Shown here: piece after piece, positions 1-8,377 of the stretch
Layout of the letters: each line of letters begins with the position of its first letter
Numbering within the stretch: position 1 is the stretch's first letter
Assembly: GCA_050944035.1 (NCBI GenBank)
Contig: JBMNQH010000002.1
Location: forward strand, 124,001 to 188,000
Reading direction: 5' to 3'
DNA: 64,000 nucleotides
DNA from: JBMNQH01 sp050944035
GTDB taxonomy: Bacteria; Bacillota; Clostridia; Oscillospirales; Oscillospiraceae
Notes under the pieces: model-generated
Told to the model about the DNA's origin: nothing
What the model saw: the letters and a program-made list of their open reading frames with translations, nothing else
Database searches by the model: none
Made by a program: the position numbers and the translations under genes

Positions 1-520
1 CTCTGGCAGCGGTCAAAATGCTGGGAGCAATTTTTCCGTCCTTACCAGGCGGTGTGGCCATAATAATGTGATCTACTCCGGCAAGTTTTGCAGGGATGGC
101 ATTCATCAGAACACTGGAGGGATAGCTCGCCGTGCCGCCGGGTACATAGAGGCCGGCACACTCCATCGGAATAACACGCTGCCCAAGAACCACACCATTT
201 TCTCCGGTGATAATAAAATTATTGCGGATCTGCCGACTGTGGAAAGTGCGGATATTGTCCGCAGCCCGCTCCAAATCTGCAATAAAGGACGGATCTGCAG
301 CGGCATAGGCTTCTGTAAGTTCCGCCTCCGATACCTTGAGTTCGGTCAGCGCCACACCGTCAAATTCTGCGATATAGGACAGAACCGCCTGATCGCCGTG
401 CAGACGGACATTGTCCAAAATATTCTGCACTGCGGTTTCAATTTCCGGTGTTGCAACCGCACGGCCGCGGTTGAACAGTTCCGCACGGTCGGTGGTTGCG
501 CAATCCATAATGCGAATCAT
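1..520 (-). CDS. hisD: histidinol dehydrogenase, N-terminal part (runs off the window)
   Basis: HisD oxidises L-histidinol to histidine in two NAD-dependent steps, the last steps of histidine synthesis in the cytosol. About 173 N-terminal residues are visible and the frame stays open to base 1, so this is cut by the window edge, not by mutation. The translation begins MIRIMDCATTDRAELF and includes the family segment YVPGGTASYPSSVLMNAIPA, typical of the HisD nucleotide-binding core. The ATG overlaps the hisG stop as ATGA (517-520), which points to translational coupling. It is the third gene of a hisZ-hisG-hisD operon. The zinc ligands and active-site histidines lie outside the window and cannot be checked. 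Confidence 0.93.
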   Translation of the reverse strand, partial: MIRIMDCATTDRAELFNRGRAVATPEIETAVQNILDNVRLHGDQAVLSYIAEFDGVALTELKVSEAELTEAYAAADPSFIADLERAADNIRTFHSRQIRNNFIITGENGVVLGQRVIPMECAGLYVPGGTASYPSSVLMNAIPAKLAGVDHIIMATPPGKDGKIAPSILTAAR

Positions 521-1134
521 TCTCTTGCCTCCAATCCCTGGATGAGTACATCAATGTCATCTTTCTTAAATCGATAGCTGCTTTTGTTGGCAATCAGACG
601 GGCGCTGAACGGTGCAATGGTCGTACAGACGCTGAGATTGTTTTCCCGCAGCGTGCTGCCGGTTTCCACAATGTCCACAATAACGTCGGACAGACCCAGA
701 ATTGGCGCAAGTTCGATACTGCCGTTCAGCTTGATGATTTCAATTTCGCGGTTGACTTCCGTGTAATATTTGCGCGCAATATTGGGGTATTTTGTTGCAA
801 CGCGCAATGGTAATTGCGGATTATCCTCCCAACCGTTCGGCGCGGCAACAGCCATCCGGCATTTTCCGAACTGGAGGTCATAGAGTTCAAACACATCCGG
901 GTCGGTCTCCATCAAAACATCCTTGCCGACGACACCGATATCGGCGGCACCGTGCTCCACATAAACGGCAACGTCAGACGGTTTGACCAGCATGTAGCGG
1001 ACGCCGTGCTCTGCATCTTCAAATACCAGCTTGCGGCTGCCGTCGTTGATCTCCGGGCAGGCATAGCCGATTTCAGAAAAACACTGGTAAACTTTATCGC
1101 CGAGACGTCCCTTCGGCAGTGCAATACTAATCAT
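517..1134 (-). CDS. hisG: ATP phosphoribosyltransferase, short catalytic form
   Basis: HisG joins ATP and PRPP to give phosphoribosyl-ATP, the committed step of histidine synthesis. At 205 residues it is the short form (HisG_S), which lacks the C-terminal regulatory domain and needs HisZ as partner; hisZ lies immediately upstream. The start MISIALPKGRLGDKVY carries the usual IALPKGRL motif, and DVIVDIVETGSTLRENNL matches the PRPP-binding region. The start ATG overlaps the hisZ stop (ATGA, 1131-1134) and its own stop overlaps hisD, so all three genes appear translationally coupled. Expression should follow the operon promoter upstream of hisZ. Confidence 0.96.
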   Translation of the reverse strand: MISIALPKGRLGDKVYQCFSEIGYACPEINDGSRKLVFEDAEHGVRYMLVKPSDVAVYVEHGAADIGVVGKDVLMETDPDVFELYDLQFGKCRMAVAAPNGWEDNPQLPLRVATKYPNIARKYYTEVNREIEIIKLNGSIELAPILGLSDVIVDIVETGSTLRENNLSVCTTIAPFSARLIANKSSYRFKKDDIDVLIQGLEARE

Positions 1135-2249
1135 TCTCCCAATACCTCCACTCCACCGTTGTCGCCAAGCCGCAGCACCTGTCTGGCACGGAAGCCAGTC
1201 GGGGCGGTTTTCTCCGCGCGGACCACCATTCCCATGCTGATGAACGGTCCCACCGCCTGGATCACCGCATCCGGTGTCGCATCGCCATACAGCAGCAATA
1301 CATCTGCATCATACTCCGCATGCTCCAGAAACGCACGCGTCAATTCGCCGAGATAGAGCGCAAAGCCGATGGCACTCTGCGGTTTTGCAAAACGGTGCAT
1401 GAGATTATCATAGCGGCCACCGGACAGCACCGCGCGGGGAATCCGTTCAATAAAGCCCTGGAATACAATGCCGTTGTAATAGTCCATATCGTTTTCCAGA
1501 GAAAAGTCCAGCATCAGGCGCTCATCATAGCCAATTTTTTTCAGGCACTTGCGCAGCATATTGAGTTCCTGCAATACAGCCTGCATCTCTTCCGTCAAAT
1601 CCAGCTCACGCAACTTCTGGATACCGGACTTAAGCGGCTCGGCCATGCCTGCCGTCGCCTCCAGCAGATTGCGCTGCTGTTCCGAAAGATCCATCCGATC
1701 CTCAATGGCACGGAGCAAGTGCAGATTTTTATGAGTCAACGCATTCAGCGCCTCAGCATACGTCTCATCATCGAACCCACATTCGTTAAATACTGCCGAG
1801 ACAAACCCCATATGGCCAATGCTGAGAAGATAGGAATCGTCTATGCATTCCAGTGTTTTGAGCGCCATCAGCACCACTTCCGTCTCCGGATAGTCGCCCT
1901 CTCCGCCGATGCACTCCAACCCCATCTGGCTGATTTCCCGGTACTCGTTGCTTCCTGGAGGCATACGGAATACGTTTTCCACATAGTACAGTTTGCGCGA
2001 GCTCATCTCCAGCTGTGTACTTTTTACAATGCTCATGGTCACGTCCGGCTTGAGCGCCATCAGTCTGCCACTGGCATCGGTAAACGTGATAATGGTTTCA
2101 CTTTTCAAAAAAGATCGGTTTTCCCGGTAAAGATCATAGGGCTCAAACTTCCCCATATGATACTGTTGATATCCATATTTTTCATATAAAGCGCGGAGCG
2201 TCAGCGTTGTTCTATCATTCCATGCGAGATTGGTCAATAAATCTGTCAT
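1131..2249 (-). CDS. hisZ: ATP phosphoribosyltransferase regulatory subunit
   Basis: HisZ is a catalytically dead relative of histidyl-tRNA synthetase that joins short HisG in a hetero-octamer and gives histidine feedback inhibition. The 372-residue protein has the class II synthetase-like core: the segment ALKPDVTMSIVKS corresponds to motif 2-like residues and GGRYDNLMHRF to the HisRS histidine-binding signature. Its length is normal for HisZ and shorter than HisRS, because the anticodon-binding domain is reduced. First gene of the his operon; a consensus promoter with a palindromic operator lies about 40 bases upstream of the start codon. A true HisRS is unlikely given the adjoining short HisG. 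Confidence 0.94.
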   Translation of the reverse strand: MTDLLTNLAWNDRTTLTLRALYEKYGYQQYHMGKFEPYDLYRENRSFLKSETIITFTDASGRLMALKPDVTMSIVKSTQLEMSSRKLYYVENVFRMPPGSNEYREISQMGLECIGGEGDYPETEVVLMALKTLECIDDSYLLSIGHMGFVSAVFNECGFDDETYAEALNALTHKNLHLLRAIEDRMDLSEQQRNLLEATAGMAEPLKSGIQKLRELDLTEEMQAVLQELNMLRKCLKKIGYDERLMLDFSLENDMDYYNGIVFQGFIERIPRAVLSGGRYDNLMHRFAKPQSAIGFALYLGELTRAFLEHAEYDADVLLLYGDATPDAVIQAVGPFISMGMVVRAEKTAPTGFRARQVLRLGDNGGVEVLGE

Positions 2250-2285
2250 ACTATCTATCCAAAACTCCTTTCAAATGTGTACCTT

Positions 2286-2318
2286 ATGATACCTGTTTTT
2301 TGTACTTTAGTCAACTAA
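2286..2318 (-). promoter_or_regulatory. his operon promoter overlapped by a palindromic operator
   Basis: On the minus strand TTGACT (2309-2314) is followed after 17 bases by TATCAT (2286-2291), a good vegetative promoter for hisZGD. The -35 box sits inside the near-perfect palindrome TTAGTCAACTAA (2307-2318), and further TTAGTTA-type half-sites continue upstream (about 2321-2340). Location over the -35 box suggests repression. The arrangement fits a TrpR-like HisR/YerC type operator known for Firmicute his genes (inference; the regulator gene is not in this window). Confidence 0.7.
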
Positions 2319-2408
2319 TATATTAACTAACTAATTAATTAAATATCAGTGGATTTTTCACATTTTTTCTATTCTGCACTGCAGATCCTTGATCTTTCAC
2401 AGGAAAAG

Positions 2409-2437
2409 GTGACTTTTTTTGGATGCTGTGATATAAT
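2409..2437 (+). promoter_or_regulatory. promoter of the M3 peptidase gene
   Basis: TATAAT at 2432-2437 is preceded by TG at 2429-2430, an extended -10, with a weaker GTGACT at 2409-2414 seventeen bases upstream. It lies about 60 bases before the peptidase start, in the intergenic region divergent from hisZ. Confidence 0.65.
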
Positions 2438-2497
2438 TCCGGCAAACATAACCAGGGATCATGGTTCCCAATGATCCATATCAAGGAGGTTCAACCC

Positions 2498-4201
2498 ATG
2501 AAATTTTCTGAGATTCCTTATGAAAGACCAAATATCGCCAATTTGAAGGCGCGCATGGACGATCGCATTGAGCAAATGGAGCAGTCCGGTAGTTACCGCG
2601 CGGCAGAGACCGTATTTCTTGCCATGCAAAAACTCACTTCCGCTTACGAAACAGCCTACAGCCTTGTTTCCATCCGTCACAGCCTCAATACAAACGACGA
2701 ATTCTATGCCGCAGAGATGGATTTCTTTGACAATATTGGCCCGGAGATGGAAGCGTATGCGCAGAGATGGAACCGTGCACTCGTTGACAATCCGTACCGC
2801 GACCGACTGGAAATGACCTACGGCAAACTGATGTTTCGAAATGCGGAGCTGGCACTGAAGAGTTTCTCACCAGAAATCATCCCAGAATGCCAGCGGGAAA
2901 ATGCTCTGTCTACAGAATACCAGAAATTGATCGCTTCTGCACAAATTTCTTTTGAAGGGCAGACCTATACCATTTCGCAGATGAGTCCCTTCAAGCAGGC
3001 ATTGGAAGACGATCGGCGTCTTGCAGCCTGGAAGGCAGAGGCTTCTTTCTACAAGGAGCACAGCGAAGAACTCAACAGAATCTATGATGAAATGGTACAT
3101 CTGCGCGATACGATGGGTAAAAAGCTCGGCTACGACGGCTATACCCAGCTCGGCTATTACCGAATGGGCCGCAACTGCTATGACAAGTCTGATATCGAAC
3201 GGTTCCGCGACGCAGTCCGTACGTATCTGGTTCCGCTCGCAGCGCGCATCTATCAAAAGCAGGCAGAACGGATCGGTAAATCCTATCCCATGAACTTTGC
3301 AGATAACGCCCTGACCTTCCGCAGCGGCAATCCCCGTATGATCTGTTCCTCCGAGGAATTGCTGCGATATACAAAAGAATTTTACCACAATCTTTCGCCG
3401 GAAACCGCAGAATTCATCGATTTTATGTATGAAAATGAGTTGTTGGATCTGGAATCCCGACCCGGCAAAGCTGGCGGCGGCTACTGTACCAGCCTTCCGG
3501 ACTACCGTTCTCCCTTTGTGTTTGCCAACTTTAACGGCACCAACGACGACATTGAGGTCGTCACCCACGAGTTGGGCCACGCCTTTGCAAACTATCGTGC
3601 CCGCAAGATCGTTCCTCTGGAATACCAGTGGCCGACAATGGAAGCCTGCGAAGTTCATTCGATGTCCATGGAATTTTTCGGCTGGGAAATGGCACCCCTG
3701 GTATTTGGGGATGACACACCGAAATTTCTTTACAATCATCTGGCCGATGCGCTCACCTTTATCCCCTACGGCACTATGGTCGATCATTTCCAGCACATCA
3801 TCTACGAACAGCCCGACCTGACACCGGCTGAACGGCACGACGTGTGGCGTAAACTGCTGGGCGAATATATGCCCTGGATCAAGCTGGACGACGAGATCCC
3901 CTTCTATGGAGAGGGACAGGGCTGGCAACGGCAAATGCACATCTATGAAAATCCGTTCTACTACATTGACTACTGTCTGGCCGAAACCGCTGCTCTGCAA
4001 TTCTGGACACGGATTCAGCAAGACCGTGCCGCCGCTTGGGATACCTATATGGCATACACACGCCCTGCCGGAACCAAAACCTTCCTGGAGCTGCTGAAAG
4101 GCGCTGGTCTGGACAGTCCGTTTGAAGAAAAAGCGCTGCGCGAGATCTGTGAAACCACCTCCCACTGGTTGGATACTTTCGATCTGAGCAGCCTGAAATA
4201 A
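2498..4201 (+). CDS. M3 family oligoendopeptidase (PepF-like)
   Basis: Cytosolic zinc metallopeptidase that cuts short peptides, useful for recycling imported or cellular peptides. The 567-residue protein has the zinc motif HELGH at about residues 357-361 and a downstream glutamate region (TMEACEVHSMSMEFF) expected for the third ligand in family M3B. No signal peptide is visible. I chose ATG 2498 because AAGGAGG (2483-2489) sits 8 bases upstream; an in-frame ATG at 2471 lies before that site and is unlikely. Length fits PepF-type oligoendopeptidases (about 560-600 residues). It is transcribed alone from its own extended -10 promoter, divergent from the his operon. Confidence 0.93.
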   Translation: MKFSEIPYERPNIANLKARMDDRIEQMEQSGSYRAAETVFLAMQKLTSAYETAYSLVSIRHSLNTNDEFYAAEMDFFDNIGPEMEAYAQRWNRALVDNPYRDRLEMTYGKLMFRNAELALKSFSPEIIPECQRENALSTEYQKLIASAQISFEGQTYTISQMSPFKQALEDDRRLAAWKAEASFYKEHSEELNRIYDEMVHLRDTMGKKLGYDGYTQLGYYRMGRNCYDKSDIERFRDAVRTYLVPLAARIYQKQAERIGKSYPMNFADNALTFRSGNPRMICSSEELLRYTKEFYHNLSPETAEFIDFMYENELLDLESRPGKAGGGYCTSLPDYRSPFVFANFNGTNDDIEVVTHELGHAFANYRARKIVPLEYQWPTMEACEVHSMSMEFFGWEMAPLVFGDDTPKFLYNHLADALTFIPYGTMVDHFQHIIYEQPDLTPAERHDVWRKLLGEYMPWIKLDDEIPFYGEGQGWQRQMHIYENPFYYIDYCLAETAALQFWTRIQQDRAAAWDTYMAYTRPAGTKTFLELLKGAGLDSPFEEKALREICETTSHWLDTFDLSSLK

Positions 4202-4230
4202 TCAGTCCGACAAATTGAAAACAAAAAAAG

Positions 4231-4255
4231 GGCGGACTGCAATAGACAGTCCGCC
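4231..4255. terminator. hairpin downstream of the M3 peptidase
   Basis: GGCGGACTG and CAGTCCGCC pair around a 7-base loop. The run of seven A residues lies on the left, so the U-tract is on the minus-strand transcript, where no gene is seen. On the plus strand no T-run follows, so termination there is uncertain. Confidence 0.5.
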
Positions 4256-4397
4256 AAACAGGGTTGTGGGATAAAGATATGAGCTTAATTGGATAAGCTG
4301 TACCTAAAGAATAGCGTGTTTACTTGGCTTTGTAAAGAGCGAAAAACCGCACTTCCCCACTAGTTTTGTCGAATGGCTCTCAAAGGAGGAAAAAAGT

Positions 4398-5189
4398 TTG
4401 CAGCGCACCGATTCATCCCGTATTTCTGAAACCATCGCCCGTCTTTTTCTCCGTGCGGAAACCATGCTTCCCCCTGAAATCGGCATGAAGATTGAATGTG
4501 CATCCGAGAAACCAGCAGAATCTGAAGCCGGCAGATCCGTGCTTTCGGCACTGTTGGAGCATTTTATCCACTGCGGCATGACAGGCACACGACTTTGCCC
4601 AAACACTGAGGAAGCTGTCGTCTGTGCGGTCTATGGAAAGGACTGCCGTTTTTCTCCCTCACTTCTTACCGATGCAATCAAACTCGGTATCAAAAACGCC
4701 TATCGAGATCAGCCTGCACAGCCCGTTCCTGCAATACATATTGCTCAAGGTCCAGGCTCTGCACTGCACCTGACCGTACAGCCTCGCTCTGGTACCGCAT
4801 CATTTGCCTGGCAAAGTCCGGCCAACAGTATCGATTCCAAAGTGTTTACCATTTGGCTTATGGATCTACTCAAGCAGCAAAGGGGCTTGCTACCCTTCCC
4901 CGTATTTCTGGGAATTGGCATCAGCACAGCTGCTGATGCCGCCAAAGTATTGGCTGACACCGCACTGCTCCACTATATGGATCAGACAAACGTTCATCCC
5001 GATTGCGCAACGTTAGAAACCAGGCTCTTGCTGGCATCCCAGCATTTGGGTTTCGGACCCGATGGTCTCCCCGGACGGCAGGCTGTACTCGGCGTTCGCG
5101 TCAATGCGGACAATCTATTTGATGAAACTTCCTGTTGTGCTGTTAAAATTGCGCCGGCATTGCTGCGCCGTGCAGAGGCAGTGCTGTAG
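4398..5189 (+). CDS. degenerate fumarase/tartrate dehydratase alpha-like protein
   Basis: Resembles the alpha (N-terminal) part of class I Fe-S hydro-lyases (FumA/TtdA), which dehydrate malate or tartrate with a [4Fe-4S] cluster held by three cysteines. The length of 263 residues is near the family norm of about 280. Only one cysteine seems kept: the usual CQDTG becomes CPNTEE (C67), the glycine-rich KGGGSENMS stretch becomes QPRSGTASF, and the usual PCPPIIVGVGIG becomes LPFPVFLGIGI with Phe167 in place of Cys. The beta subunit is absent next door. Start is TTG 4398, eight bases after AAAGGAGG (4382-4389). Family membership is likely; hydratase activity looks doubtful, and a regulatory or relict role is possible. 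Confidence 0.72.
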   Translation: MQRTDSSRISETIARLFLRAETMLPPEIGMKIECASEKPAESEAGRSVLSALLEHFIHCGMTGTRLCPNTEEAVVCAVYGKDCRFSPSLLTDAIKLGIKNAYRDQPAQPVPAIHIAQGPGSALHLTVQPRSGTASFAWQSPANSIDSKVFTIWLMDLLKQQRGLLPFPVFLGIGISTAADAAKVLADTALLHYMDQTNVHPDCATLETRLLLASQHLGFGPDGLPGRQAVLGVRVNADNLFDETSCCAVKIAPALLRRAEAVL

Positions 5190-5200
5190 CTTTGTCAACC

Positions 5201-5252
5201 GTATATATCAAACGGCCCCTGCCCAATTGGGCAGGGGCCGTTTGATATATAC
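5201..5252. terminator. perfect 52-bp palindrome between convergent genes
   Basis: A 26-base arm is followed without any mismatch by its reverse complement, with centre AATT, between the fumarase-like gene (plus) and lysC (minus). It can form one long hairpin from either strand. There is no clear T-tract on either side, so it may act as a bidirectional terminator by stem strength or as an RNA 3' end stabiliser. Confidence 0.65.
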
Positions 5253-5265
5253 AAAAACTGTTATT

Positions 5266-6471
5266 TTAGTTGAAGAACTTGGCATGGATTGCCTGGATTG
5301 CATGTTCGGCATAATCCTCATCAATCAGAACAGAAACCTTGATTTCACTGGTACTGATCATCTTGATGTTGATCTTTGCATCATATAGCGCTTCAAACAT
5401 CAGAGAGGCAATTCCGTGCGAAGAAATCATCCCTGCGCCAACAATGCTGATCTTTGCAACATGCTCATCGGTTTCAATACGCTCAAAACCGAGAGACGGC
5501 TGATATTCTCCCAAAATGTCTTTTACTGCCTCGATATCACCTTTTTCAATGGTAAAGATGATATCATTTGTATTGTCCTTGCTGTGAGACTGCAGAATGA
5601 TATCTACATTGATCTTTGCCTTAGACATGAGTCTGAATACCTTAAACGCAATCCCAGGTTCATCGGGAAGCCCCATAACCGCAATGCTGGCGACGTTGCT
5701 GTCCTTTACGATTCCACTGATCTTCATCTGTTCCACTTGTTTCACGACCTCCTTAATTGTGGTGCCCGGCTTTCTGACAGAGCTGGAAAGCACTTCGAGC
5801 ACAACATTGTAACGTTTTGCCATCTCGACCGCACGGTTGCGCAGCACGCTCGAGCCGAGAGAACCAAGTTCCAGCATTTCATCGTATGTAATTTCATTAA
5901 GCTTTTTGGCATCAGGAACAATGTCGGGCTCCGCCGTAAACACGCCCTCATGCTCGGTATAAATCTGGCATTTGTCCGCTTCCAGACGTGCTGCAAGTGC
6001 AACGGCTGTCGTGGAAGAACCACCGCGGCCAAGCGAGGTAATATCCCCAAACTTATTAACCCCTTGGAAACCTGCAATCAGAACGATGCGTTTCTTGTCC
6101 AGCTCCTGCTGGATGCGCTCAGTAGAAATCCGCTTGATACGGGCGTTGCCGTACTCGGATGTGGTTTCCAGTCCGATCTGCCAACCGGTCAGAGAGACGA
6201 CAGGAATTCCCATGCGTTCCAGCGCCATTGCGACAAGCGCAACAGACATCTGTTCTCCGGCAGTCAGGAGCATATCCAATTCTCTGCGAGACGGATGGGG
6301 GTTGACCTCTCTTGATCTTGCCAGAAGATCATCGGTCGTATTCCCCTGTGCGGAGATGACAACAACCACATCGTTGCCCTCGCAATAGGTATCTGTAATA
6401 ATTCCGGCAACTCTATTCACCTTGGCAGCATCTGCAACAGAGCCCCCGCCAAACTTCTGAACTATCAGCAT
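5266..6471 (-). CDS. lysC: aspartate kinase
   Basis: Phosphorylates aspartate, the first step toward lysine, threonine and methionine. The 401-residue monofunctional enzyme has the kinase domain first (start MLIVQKFGGGSV; most relatives read KFGGTSV) and two ACT domains in the C-terminal third, from about residue 260 onward (MGLPDEPGIAFKVF and VGAGMISSHGIASLMFEAL). ACT domains bind effector amino acids, so feedback inhibition by lysine or threonine is expected. SD GGGAGGAACT lies just upstream of the ATG. It is last in the order thrR-hom-lysC, with 70 bases after hom, so co-transcription is likely. The Thr-to-Gly change in the first motif is odd but the Ser is kept. Confidence 0.95.
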   Translation of the reverse strand: MLIVQKFGGGSVADAAKVNRVAGIITDTYCEGNDVVVVISAQGNTTDDLLARSREVNPHPSRRELDMLLTAGEQMSVALVAMALERMGIPVVSLTGWQIGLETTSEYGNARIKRISTERIQQELDKKRIVLIAGFQGVNKFGDITSLGRGGSSTTAVALAARLEADKCQIYTEHEGVFTAEPDIVPDAKKLNEITYDEMLELGSLGSSVLRNRAVEMAKRYNVVLEVLSSSVRKPGTTIKEVVKQVEQMKISGIVKDSNVASIAVMGLPDEPGIAFKVFRLMSKAKINVDIILQSHSKDNTNDIIFTIEKGDIEAVKDILGEYQPSLGFERIETDEHVAKISIVGAGMISSHGIASLMFEALYDAKINIKMISTSEIKVSVLIDEDYAEHAIQAIHAKFFN

Positions 6472-6541
6472 ACGTTGAGTTCCTCCCTTATACAGGATCC
6501 AAAAGATCCGCTAAATTTCAAAAGACGAAATCGGCGTCCGA

Positions 6542-7747
6542 TCAGGCAAGCACACGGAAGGCTGCGTGGACATCCAGTGTTTTTGTCAGGTCTGCAAGCG
6601 TAGAAGCATCCATCTCGCCTGTAAGCAAAGCATACGCTTCTCCCGCGTCTGCGTCAAGTAATTCTATTGGACCAAATTTGTCAAGAATGGCCGATTTTTC
6701 CCCTGTGATACGGACATACCAGCGGGAAACCAGGGCATCCGAGTCTGTGAAAAATCCGTCCCCGGCGGCCTCCCAGCCAATTTCCTTGCGCTTAATGGTA
6801 TGCAGTGCAGCATCCACGATATCGGCAACCACGGCGCTTGCGGTCGGGCGTTTACCGGCTCCAGCACCGTAAAACATAGTCTGACCAACCGCATTGCCGC
6901 AGACGACGACCGCATTCATCACATCGTTGACGTTGGAAAGCATATCGGTCTTTTCAATCAGATGCGGCGCCACATAAGCCGTTACGCTGGTTTCACCGGT
7001 ACGCAGTGCACGGCCCAGCAGCTTGATGCTGTATCCAAACCGACCTGCGAAATCCACATCCTGCAATGTAACATTGGTAATCCCCTGGGTTTTGACAGCG
7101 GCGGGATTCACGTTGTGGCCAAAGCTGAGATCTGCCAAAATGCTGATTTTCCGGCAGGCGTCATGTCCTTCAATGTCCGCCGCGGGATTGAGTTCGGCAT
7201 AGCCGTTTTCCTGTGCCTGTTTTAAAGCATCTTCAAAGCTGACGCCGCATTGAATCATCTGTGTCAGAATATAATTGGTTGTACCGTTTAAAATGCCATA
7301 GATTTCGTCAATCCTGTTCGCAGAAAGACAACGGGTCAGCGGTCGGATAATCGGAATCCCGCCGCCAACACTTGCTTCAAACAGATAGTTGATATTTTTT
7401 TCCTTCGCAATGGTCAGCAGTTCCAGACCATGGGTGGCAACCAGTTCCTTATTGGAGGTCACTACGCTCTTGCCTGCCAACAGGCAACGCTTGGTAAATT
7501 CATAGGCAATGGTAGCGCCGCCGATGGTCTCGGCCACAATTTTAATCTCTGGATCCTGTTCAATGATTGAAAAATCATGAATGATCCGATCCGCCAGCGG
7601 GTGCCCCGGAAATTCCCGGACATCCAGAATATATTTTACTTCCAACTCATCGCAGGCTTTGCCAACGATACTGTCGTTGTTTTCCATGAGAACTTCAACT
7701 ACGCCGCTGCCGACTGTGCCAAACCCCATGACTGCAATCTTTGTCAT
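6542..7747 (-). CDS. hom: homoserine dehydrogenase
   Basis: Reduces aspartate semialdehyde to homoserine with NAD(P)H, the branch point to threonine and methionine. The N-terminal Rossmann motif is GFGTVGSGV; the catalytic region includes NGTTNYILTQM and the segment NPAADIEGHDACRKISILA, which carries the conserved lysine and aspartate. The C-terminal 60 residues form a short ACT-like tail (WYVRITGEKSAILDKFG), so the protein at 401 residues is somewhat shorter than the usual 420-430. SD AGGAGG precedes the ATG. It lies 34 bases after thrR and before lysC, a compact aspartate-pathway operon likely controlled by ThrR. Confidence 0.95.
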   Translation of the reverse strand: MTKIAVMGFGTVGSGVVEVLMENNDSIVGKACDELEVKYILDVREFPGHPLADRIIHDFSIIEQDPEIKIVAETIGGATIAYEFTKRCLLAGKSVVTSNKELVATHGLELLTIAKEKNINYLFEASVGGGIPIIRPLTRCLSANRIDEIYGILNGTTNYILTQMIQCGVSFEDALKQAQENGYAELNPAADIEGHDACRKISILADLSFGHNVNPAAVKTQGITNVTLQDVDFAGRFGYSIKLLGRALRTGETSVTAYVAPHLIEKTDMLSNVNDVMNAVVVCGNAVGQTMFYGAGAGKRPTASAVVADIVDAALHTIKRKEIGWEAAGDGFFTDSDALVSRWYVRITGEKSAILDKFGPIELLDADAGEAYALLTGEMDASTLADLTKTLDVHAAFRVLA

Positions 7748-7781
7748 ACTAACATCCTCCTGTATTCCCTTTTACCACGGA

Positions 7782-8228
7782 TCATCCCGCAAGCACTTCG
7801 AGCTTAATTACGCCATCTGTTGCCCCAATTCGGCGGAGCAGTTCCTCTGTCTCCACCTCCATGTCCTCAGTGACGGCAGAAATCGTAGCCACGGCCGTCC
7901 CATTGACCGGAATGCTTTGATTGATCGTCAGAATATTTGCGCCGCTGTTGGCAAAAATAGCAAGGACAGCGGAAAGAACTCCCATCCGATCACGAAGCAG
8001 AATGTGAAAGGTGAAAATATGACCGCTCTTCATATCGCGGAATGGAGAGATTGCATTACGGTACTTGTAAAACGCACTGCGGCTGATTCCTACTTTACTT
8101 GCTGCTTCTGCAACGGTAGCAGCTTCGCCGATTTCCAGCAGTTCTTTTGCTTCTACAACTTTGATAAAAATCTCCGGCAGCACCTCTGCCGCGACCAGAT
8201 AATATTTCGACTTATTCATATTCACCAT
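7782..8228 (-). CDS. thrR: ThrR-type regulator with HTH and ACT domain (UPF0735/PheB family)
   Basis: 148-residue protein of the UPF0735 (YszB/PheB) family. The Bacillus subtilis member, ThrR, is a DNA-binding regulator of threonine biosynthesis. The N-terminal half has a helix-turn-helix-like segment (TVAEAASKVGISRSAFYKYR) and the C-terminal half an ACT domain (LRDRMGVLSAVLAIFANSG) for an amino-acid ligand. Its place as first gene before hom and lysC supports a role in that pathway. I start it at ATG 8228, after AAGGAAAG; a second ATG three codons on is also possible. Longer upstream reading is excluded because the promoter lies at 8275-8303. Confidence 0.85.
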   Translation of the reverse strand: MVNMNKSKYYLVAAEVLPEIFIKVVEAKELLEIGEAATVAEAASKVGISRSAFYKYRNAISPFRDMKSGHIFTFHILLRDRMGVLSAVLAIFANSGANILTINQSIPVNGTAVATISAVTEDMEVETEELLRRIGATDGVIKLEVLAG

Positions 8229-8274
8229 CGTGCTTGTCTTTCCTTCATGGTCATTTGTTTTTATCGATGAAGAA

Positions 8275-8303
8275 ATGATACCATATTGTGCATTATTTCT
8301 CAA
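8275..8303 (-). promoter_or_regulatory. promoter of thrR-hom-lysC
   Basis: On the minus strand TTGAGA (8298-8303), 17-base spacer, TATCAT (8275-8280). Just upstream the plus strand reads CAATTGTTGATTGTTACAAT, with the near-palindrome ATTGTTACAAT, a possible operator for ThrR (inference). Confidence 0.7.
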
Positions 8304-8377
8304 TTGTTGATTGTTACAATATTTTAAGGCTTTTGGCAAATCTGGTCAAGCACCACTTGAGAGAGGGGGAGTTGTCC

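Noticed and set aside
4398..5189. Working class I fumarase alpha subunit
   Set aside because: Two cluster cysteines appear replaced and the beta subunit is absent, so I kept only a family-level call.
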